A stretch of 64,000 bases of DNA from assembly GCF_008039615.1 (NCBI RefSeq), contig NZ_VDUZ01000005.1, positions 124,001 through 188,000 on the forward strand. The letters run 5' to 3'. A program made the position numbers and the translations under genes. Below the pieces are notes generated by a model. That model was not told the DNA's origin. It made no database searches and saw only the letters and a program-made list of their open reading frames with translations. Of this stretch, positions 59,530 to 64,000 are shown piece by piece (within the stretch, counting starts at the first letter, position 1; each line of letters starts with the position of its first letter). The DNA is from Vineibacter terrae (lineage in GTDB: Bacteria > Pseudomonadota > Alphaproteobacteria > Reyranellales > Reyranellaceae).

Positions 59530-61446
59530 ATGGGCCTCGTGATGATCCGCCGGGTATATCGATCACGTGTTCGGATTTGGGCGTGCCTGTTGCCGCTTGC
59601 AGCGTACGTGGCTTGGGTCACCCGGCCGCTCGCCCAGACATCCGACACCACATCGCCGCTGCCCCAGGCGCAACGTCTTCCTGCCGTGCCGTCGGTGGTG
59701 AGCACGTTTGCCGGCGGCGATGGGCCGGGGCGGCCCGGCGGCACCATCGAAGTGCTGGCGGGGTCCGACCGCGAAACGCGCATGATGACGCTCCTGGGCT
59801 ATACGCGGCTCATCGCCTTCGGTCCCGATCTGACGCTGCGGCCGGACATTCTGGAGTCCTATGTCGTCGAGGAGGGACGGCGCTTCACGTTCCGGCTGCG
59901 TCCCGGCCATCGCTGGTCGGATGGTCATCCCTTCACGGCCGAGGATTTTCGCTATTGGTGGGAGGACGTCGCCAACAATCGCGACCTCAACCCCAACGGT
60001 CCGACGGTCGAGATGCTGGTCGATGGCCGGCCGCCGGCGTTCGAGGTGATCGACGCCCAAACCGTCCGGTTCACCTGGCATGCGCCGAACCCCTATTTCC
60101 TTGAAGCTCAGGCGCGCGCCCTGCCGCTCTTCATCTACCGGCCGGCGCACTACCTGCGCCAGTTCCATGTCCGATACGCGCAACCCGCGGCATTGCGGGC
60201 GGCGATGCAGCGGTACCAGACGAGCGACTGGGCGAGTCTGCACCATCGGCTCGACCAGATGTACGTCAACGACAATCCCGATATGCCATCGCTGCTGCCC
60301 TGGGTTCCCAGGACGCGGCCGCCCTCGACCCGGCTGGTTTTCGAGCGCAACGTCTATTATCACCGAATCGACGAACGTGGCGTGCAGCTGCCCTATATCG
60401 ATCGCGTGATCCTCAACGTCGTCGCGCCCTCGGTCATTCCGCTCAAGGCCGGCACGGGAGAAGCCGACCTGCAGACCAGCTACTTGAAGTTCGACAACTA
60501 CACCTATCTCAAGAAGGGCTCGAACAGCTTCCCGTTCGAGGTCTACCTGTGGGAGACCGGCACGGGATCGGAGCTGGCACTGTATCCGAATTTCAATCAC
60601 GCCGATCCCGTCCTGCGCAAGCTGTTCCGCGACGCTCGCTTCCGTCGCGCGCTGTCGCTGTCGATCGACCGCGAGGAGATCAACGAGGCGGTGTTCCTCG
60701 GCCTTGCTCACCCCAGCAACAATACGGTGCGGCCCGATTCGGCCCTGTACCGCCGCGAGTACGGCGAGAAGTGGGCGACATTCGATCCGCAGCAGGCCAA
60801 TCGCCTGCTCGACGAGCTCGGGCTTGTCCGGCGCGGGCGCGACATCCGCCTGCGGCCTGACGGCCGTCCGCTGGAACTGGTCGTCGAGATGTCGGGCGAT
60901 ACCAAGGAGCAAGCCGACGTCCTCAGCCTGATCGCCTCGACGTGGCGTCAGGTCGGGATCAAGATGGTGTACCGCAATCAGTCGCGCGACCTGCTGCGCC
61001 AGCGCGTCACCGCAGGCCAGACCATGATCGCGGTGTGGGCCGGCGTGGAAAATGCCATGCCGACGGCCACCTCGAGCCCGCGCGAATTCGTGCCAGCGAC
61101 GCAAGGCGATCTGCAGTGGCCGCGTTGGGGACTGTACCGCGAGAGCAACGGCAAGGCGGGCGAGCCCTGCGACCAGCCGGAGGTGCAGCGCCTGATCGAT
61201 CTGCTGGGAAAGTGGGAGCGCGCGACGGATGAAGCGGATCAGCGCGCGATCTGGCACGAACTATTGGCCGCGCATGCCGATCAGCAGTTCACCATCGGGG
61301 TCATAGCCCGATCGCAGCAGCCGGTGGTCGTCAGCCGCCGGCTGCGCAATGTGCCGCGCAAGGGTATCTACAGCTGGCATCCCGGTGCCTACTTCGGAAT
61401 CTATCGCCCGGACACGTTCTGGCTCGATGGCGATCGGCCTCGATAG
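59530..61446 (+). CDS. Large family 5 solute-binding protein (orphan)
   Basis: A 638-residue SBP_bac_5-like protein with an N-terminal signal/anchor (VRIWACLLPLAAYVAWV, then ARPLAQTSD region). The core includes LRPDILESYVVEEGRRFTFRLRPGHRWSDGHPFTAEDFRYWW and FRRALSLSIDREEIN. It is longer than typical 500-540-residue members, and the insertion between 150 and 330 resembles the long ABC-type binding proteins that lack neighbours. No permease adjoins. ATG 59530 or 59542. Confidence 0.8.
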   Translation: MGLVMIRRVYRSRVRIWACLLPLAAYVAWVTRPLAQTSDTTSPLPQAQRLPAVPSVVSTFAGGDGPGRPGGTIEVLAGSDRETRMMTLLGYTRLIAFGPDLTLRPDILESYVVEEGRRFTFRLRPGHRWSDGHPFTAEDFRYWWEDVANNRDLNPNGPTVEMLVDGRPPAFEVIDAQTVRFTWHAPNPYFLEAQARALPLFIYRPAHYLRQFHVRYAQPAALRAAMQRYQTSDWASLHHRLDQMYVNDNPDMPSLLPWVPRTRPPSTRLVFERNVYYHRIDERGVQLPYIDRVILNVVAPSVIPLKAGTGEADLQTSYLKFDNYTYLKKGSNSFPFEVYLWETGTGSELALYPNFNHADPVLRKLFRDARFRRALSLSIDREEINEAVFLGLAHPSNNTVRPDSALYRREYGEKWATFDPQQANRLLDELGLVRRGRDIRLRPDGRPLELVVEMSGDTKEQADVLSLIASTWRQVGIKMVYRNQSRDLLRQRVTAGQTMIAVWAGVENAMPTATSSPREFVPATQGDLQWPRWGLYRESNGKAGEPCDQPEVQRLIDLLGKWERATDEADQRAIWHELLAAHADQQFTIGVIARSQQPVVVSRRLRNVPRKGIYSWHPGAYFGIYRPDTFWLDGDRPR

Positions 61447-61500
61447 CGCACGACGGCGCCCGGCACGGTGGTATCGTAAATGATGGACTGACCCGGCGAT

Positions 61501-62727
61501 CTAACGGGGAGCGGGCATCGGATAGCAGCGTGTCACCGCATCGAACGGGCCGTGGGCGGCGAGGCGCTGCGCCAGGGCATGGCGGTGGACCTCGGACGGG
61601 CCGTCATAGATGCGGAACGGACGGATATCGCGGTAGATGCGCTCGATGACCGTGTCCCGGGTTATCCCGATCGAGCCCAGGATCTGCAGGCAGCGGTCGA
61701 CAATTCTGCCGAGCAGCTCCGAGCACAGCACCTTGGTCATGCTGGTCTCGTTGCGCGCGTAGTCGCCGCGGTCGAGCAGCCAAGCCGCCTGCCAGACCGC
61801 GAGGCGGCACACATGCAGGTCGATCTCGTTGTCCGCCAGCATGAAGCCGACGCCCTGATGCTCGATCAGCGTCTTGCCGAACGAATGGCGGCGGCCGGCA
61901 TGCGCGACGGCGATGGCATGGCAGCGCGCCGCCTGGCCCAGCCAGCGCATGCAATGCGTGAGGCGTGCCGGCCCCAGCCGCACCTGCGCGTTGCGGAAGC
62001 CCTGGCCGACCTGCCCGAGCACGTCCTCATGGGGCACGAAGAGGCCATCGAAGGTCACCTCGGCATGGCCGCCGGGCGTGTTCGAATCGATCGTCTCGAG
62101 CATCCGGTCGATCTTGAAGGCGGGATCGCCGGCATCCGTCAGGAACATGGTCGCGCCCAGGTCGCGGCCGGCCACGTCGAACGTGCGCGCCATCACGATG
62201 TTGAGCGTGGCGCCGATCGCCGCGCTGATCATGTACTTGCGGCCGGAGATGACGTAGCCGCCGTTGACCTCGCGCGCCTGCGTCTGCAGCAGCGACGGAT
62301 CGGACCCGGCGCCGTCGGTCGCGGTCTCCGTCATGGAGAAGACCGTCCTGATCCGGCCGGCGACGATATCGGGCAGCCAGCGCGCCTTCTGCTCCGGCGT
62401 CGCCACCTGATGGAGCAGGTTGACGTTGCCCTCGTCGGGCGCCTGGATGTTGAACGCGAGCGGTCCCAGCGGCGACCAGCTCGCGGCCTCGAACACGACC
62501 GCCATCGATCGGTGGTCGAGCCCCAGGCCGCCGTATTCCCTGGGGCCATGCGGCGACAGCAGCCCCGCGGCCCGGGTCAGCGCCACCATCTCCTCGCGCA
62601 GTGAATCCTCGACGGTGTAGACGCCGTTGCGCGGGTCGTTCTCGAAGGGGACGATCTTGTCCGTCACGAACTCCAGCACGCGCTGGCGCAGCGTCGCGAG
62701 CTCCTGCGGCAATTCGAAATCAATCAT
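61501..62727 (-). CDS. Acyl-CoA dehydrogenase-family protein paired with an APH-like kinase
   Basis: A 408-residue acyl-CoA dehydrogenase (FSMTETATDGAGSDPSLL, YVISGRKYMISAAIG, ITRDTVIERIYRDIRPFRIYDGPSEVHRHALAQRL). ATG 62727 overlaps the stop of the kinase gene upstream by 8 bases. This is the two-gene equivalent of the ACAD10/ACAD11 kinase-dehydrogenase fusion, and the second such pair in the window. Confidence 0.87.
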   Translation of the reverse strand: MIDFELPQELATLRQRVLEFVTDKIVPFENDPRNGVYTVEDSLREEMVALTRAAGLLSPHGPREYGGLGLDHRSMAVVFEAASWSPLGPLAFNIQAPDEGNVNLLHQVATPEQKARWLPDIVAGRIRTVFSMTETATDGAGSDPSLLQTQAREVNGGYVISGRKYMISAAIGATLNIVMARTFDVAGRDLGATMFLTDAGDPAFKIDRMLETIDSNTPGGHAEVTFDGLFVPHEDVLGQVGQGFRNAQVRLGPARLTHCMRWLGQAARCHAIAVAHAGRRHSFGKTLIEHQGVGFMLADNEIDLHVCRLAVWQAAWLLDRGDYARNETSMTKVLCSELLGRIVDRCLQILGSIGITRDTVIERIYRDIRPFRIYDGPSEVHRHALAQRLAAHGPFDAVTRCYPMPAPR

Positions 62728-63760
62728 CGGCATGATCCTGCTGAAGAAGAAGCTTCGCGCGGCGCAGCAGCGACGGGATGGCGAGCGCGAAGCGCTCCCA
62801 AGTCGGATCGACCCGGCGGCCGTTGCGGTGGAGCTTGAGGTTGAGCCCGGCGATCGCGCCCATGCGGAAATGGGCGAAGGCCTGATGCCAGGCGAGGCGG
62901 TCGAGCGCCGGTCCGCCGGCGGCACGATAGGCCTGGATCAGGTCGGCCTGAGGCGGCGGTCCGTGCGGGCGCCATTGCGGATGCCAGGCATCGGCATCGG
63001 CGATCATCATGTACCAGCCGATATCGAGCCCCTGCGGGCCGATGACCGCCAGATCCCAGTCGACGACTCCCGCGAGCCGGCCCTGCTCGAACAGGATATT
63101 GCCGGGCTGGAAGTCGCCATGGACCAGCCCGACCGGGCTTGCCGTGGGCATCGTCCCGCCCAGCCTGTCGGCCAGGTCGTGGCAGGCCTCCCGCCACTGC
63201 GCATCCTCGGCGTGGCGGACCAGCGCCGTCCATCGCGCCAGCTCGCTTTCCAGCGTCACCGGTTCTTCCCAGCCGCCCAGCACGGCGCGCCAGTCCAGCC
63301 GATGGAAGTCCGCCAGGCTCTCGATGCCGCTGGTCCAGAGACGGGGGATCAGCGCCGGCGTCTCGAGGAAGCTGGCGTCGGGCTCCCAGACGATGAAGGT
63401 GCGGCCCGGCAGCCGCTCCATGATGATGAACGGGCTCCCCAGCGCCGCGTCGTCGGCGCTGGCCCAGCGTATCGCGGGGACCGGCAGGCCGCTTGCGTGC
63501 AGCGCCTTGAGCAGCGGCGCCTGACGGTAGATGTCCGTGCTGCCGCGCCGCGGAACGCCCACCGGCGCCAGCTTCAGGATGTACCGGCCGGCCACGCCGG
63601 CGGCACCGGCCAGGTCGACGCCGAAGGTGAGCCCGGCATGGCCGTCGGCCATCGGCGCGATGTCCGTGCAATGAACGGGTGCAGGTTCCGCCGTCTTGAA
63701 GAAGATATCCAGCCGCGCACGCAGCGACGCAAGCGGTCCTTGCGCTGGAGCACCCACCAT
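62720..63760 (-). CDS. APH-fold kinase paired with acyl-CoA dehydrogenase (ACAD10/11 kinase-like)
   Basis: A 346-residue kinase with LVHGDFQPGNILFEQ catalytic loop and GVVDWDLAVIGPQGLDIGWYM metal motif, plus a family-typical helical C-lobe. ATG 63760 has AAGGTGG upstream; the frame is open to 63871, so an earlier start is possible. Translationally coupled to the dehydrogenase. Likely an acyl-CoA or hydroxy-acid kinase rather than a resistance enzyme. Confidence 0.8.
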   Translation of the reverse strand: MVGAPAQGPLASLRARLDIFFKTAEPAPVHCTDIAPMADGHAGLTFGVDLAGAAGVAGRYILKLAPVGVPRRGSTDIYRQAPLLKALHASGLPVPAIRWASADDAALGSPFIIMERLPGRTFIVWEPDASFLETPALIPRLWTSGIESLADFHRLDWRAVLGGWEEPVTLESELARWTALVRHAEDAQWREACHDLADRLGGTMPTASPVGLVHGDFQPGNILFEQGRLAGVVDWDLAVIGPQGLDIGWYMMIADADAWHPQWRPHGPPPQADLIQAYRAAGGPALDRLAWHQAFAHFRMGAIAGLNLKLHRNGRRVDPTWERFALAIPSLLRRAKLLLQQDHADD

Positions 63761-63931
63761 TTCCACCTTCGCGTCGTTGCGTGACGAGCCGGCGAGATCG
63801 CGCGAAAGCGGCCGGCGCATGCCGGCCGTCGCTGCGCAATTCAGGATCGCAGCGGGGCTGCGGCCTGGCAATAGATCGCCGTTGCGTTTCGTACCGCGTG
63901 GCGGACGTTGGCGTATTTTGGCGCTTGCCGC

Positions 63932-64000
63932 CTACTGCCAGTCGAGCAGGGCGCGTTCCAGGCGGTTCATCAGCGAGGTGATGCCCAGTCCCAGGAAGGC
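63932..64000 (-). CDS. ABC permease C-terminus (SsuC/TauC-like), runs off window
   Basis: The last 22 residues (AFLGLGITSLMNRLERALLD then WQ and a TAG stop) match the end of BPD_transp_1 permeases of the sulfonate/nitrate/taurine class. The rest lies beyond the window. Confidence 0.65.
   Translation of the reverse strand, partial: AFLGLGITSLMNRLERALLDWQ

Overview
The window is a high-GC (roughly two-thirds G+C by eye), gene-dense bacterial chromosome segment. The gene content (C-P lyase operon, many ABC and tripartite-type uptake systems, several acyl-CoA catabolic clusters, TetR/LysR/IclR/GntR regulators, palindromic intergenic repeats) fits a free-living soil or freshwater alphaproteobacterium. 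A Reyranella/Vineibacter-like or rhizobial-type organism is an impression from gene content and repeats, not a result. I saw no rRNA, tRNA, CRISPR array, transposase or integrase.

Layout. 1-1417 (-): a TauD/TfdA dioxygenase and the start of an MFS exporter. 1651-5143 (+): remains of a Ugp-like glycerol-phosphate importer in which the second permease is fused in frame to the back half of the substrate-binding protein, followed by a GpdQ-like glycerophosphodiesterase. 5188-10483 (-): a TetR-led catabolic cluster (kinase, DUF6285, acyl-CoA dehydrogenase, acyl-CoA ligase) with the parts list of the levulinate/4-hydroxyacid (lva, ACAD10/11) route. 10622-22873: a near-complete phosphonate locus, phnCDE1E2 > < phnF, then phnGHIJKLM, a PhnZ-like HD protein and phnN, with a convergent DUF1045 2H-type phosphoesterase gene. 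23039-28484 (-): class B-type acid phosphatase, then a nucleoside-salvage set (purine nucleoside phosphorylase, thymidine phosphorylase, a PHYHD1-like 2OG oxygenase, adenosine deaminase).

28.7-36.1 kb is a patchwork of small accessory genes (DUF3987 ATPase, methyltransferase, YjbR-type protein, ArsR-VOC-SRPBCC operon, TetR-SDR operon, YciI protein). Two nearly identical ~175 bp repeats in opposite orientation bracket it. Then come an APH(3'')-like aminoglycoside kinase next to an ABC-F protein (36.2-38.6 kb), a LysR/pirin divergent pair (38.7-40.7 kb), and an IclR-controlled MaoC-type hydratase with an oligopeptide-type ABC importer and an amidohydrolase (40.8-49.6 kb). In that importer the second ATPase carries an amber codon inside its signature motif. 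The remainder (49.6-64 kb) holds an AI-2E-family permease, three more acyl-CoA modules each with its own regulator or kinase, a tripartite-tricarboxylate-type binding protein, an orphan family 5 binding protein, and the tail of an ABC permease.

Three common families of palindromic intergenic repeats (A, B, C), plus one further element (D), fill many of the gaps. In at least two places they supply the last codons and stop of the neighbouring gene. Several regulators have clear palindromes at their own promoters. The best leads are the split ACAD10/11-like (lva-like) cluster, the PhnZ-like protein inside a C-P lyase operon, the 2OG oxygenase inside a nucleoside-salvage operon, and the two damaged transporters.
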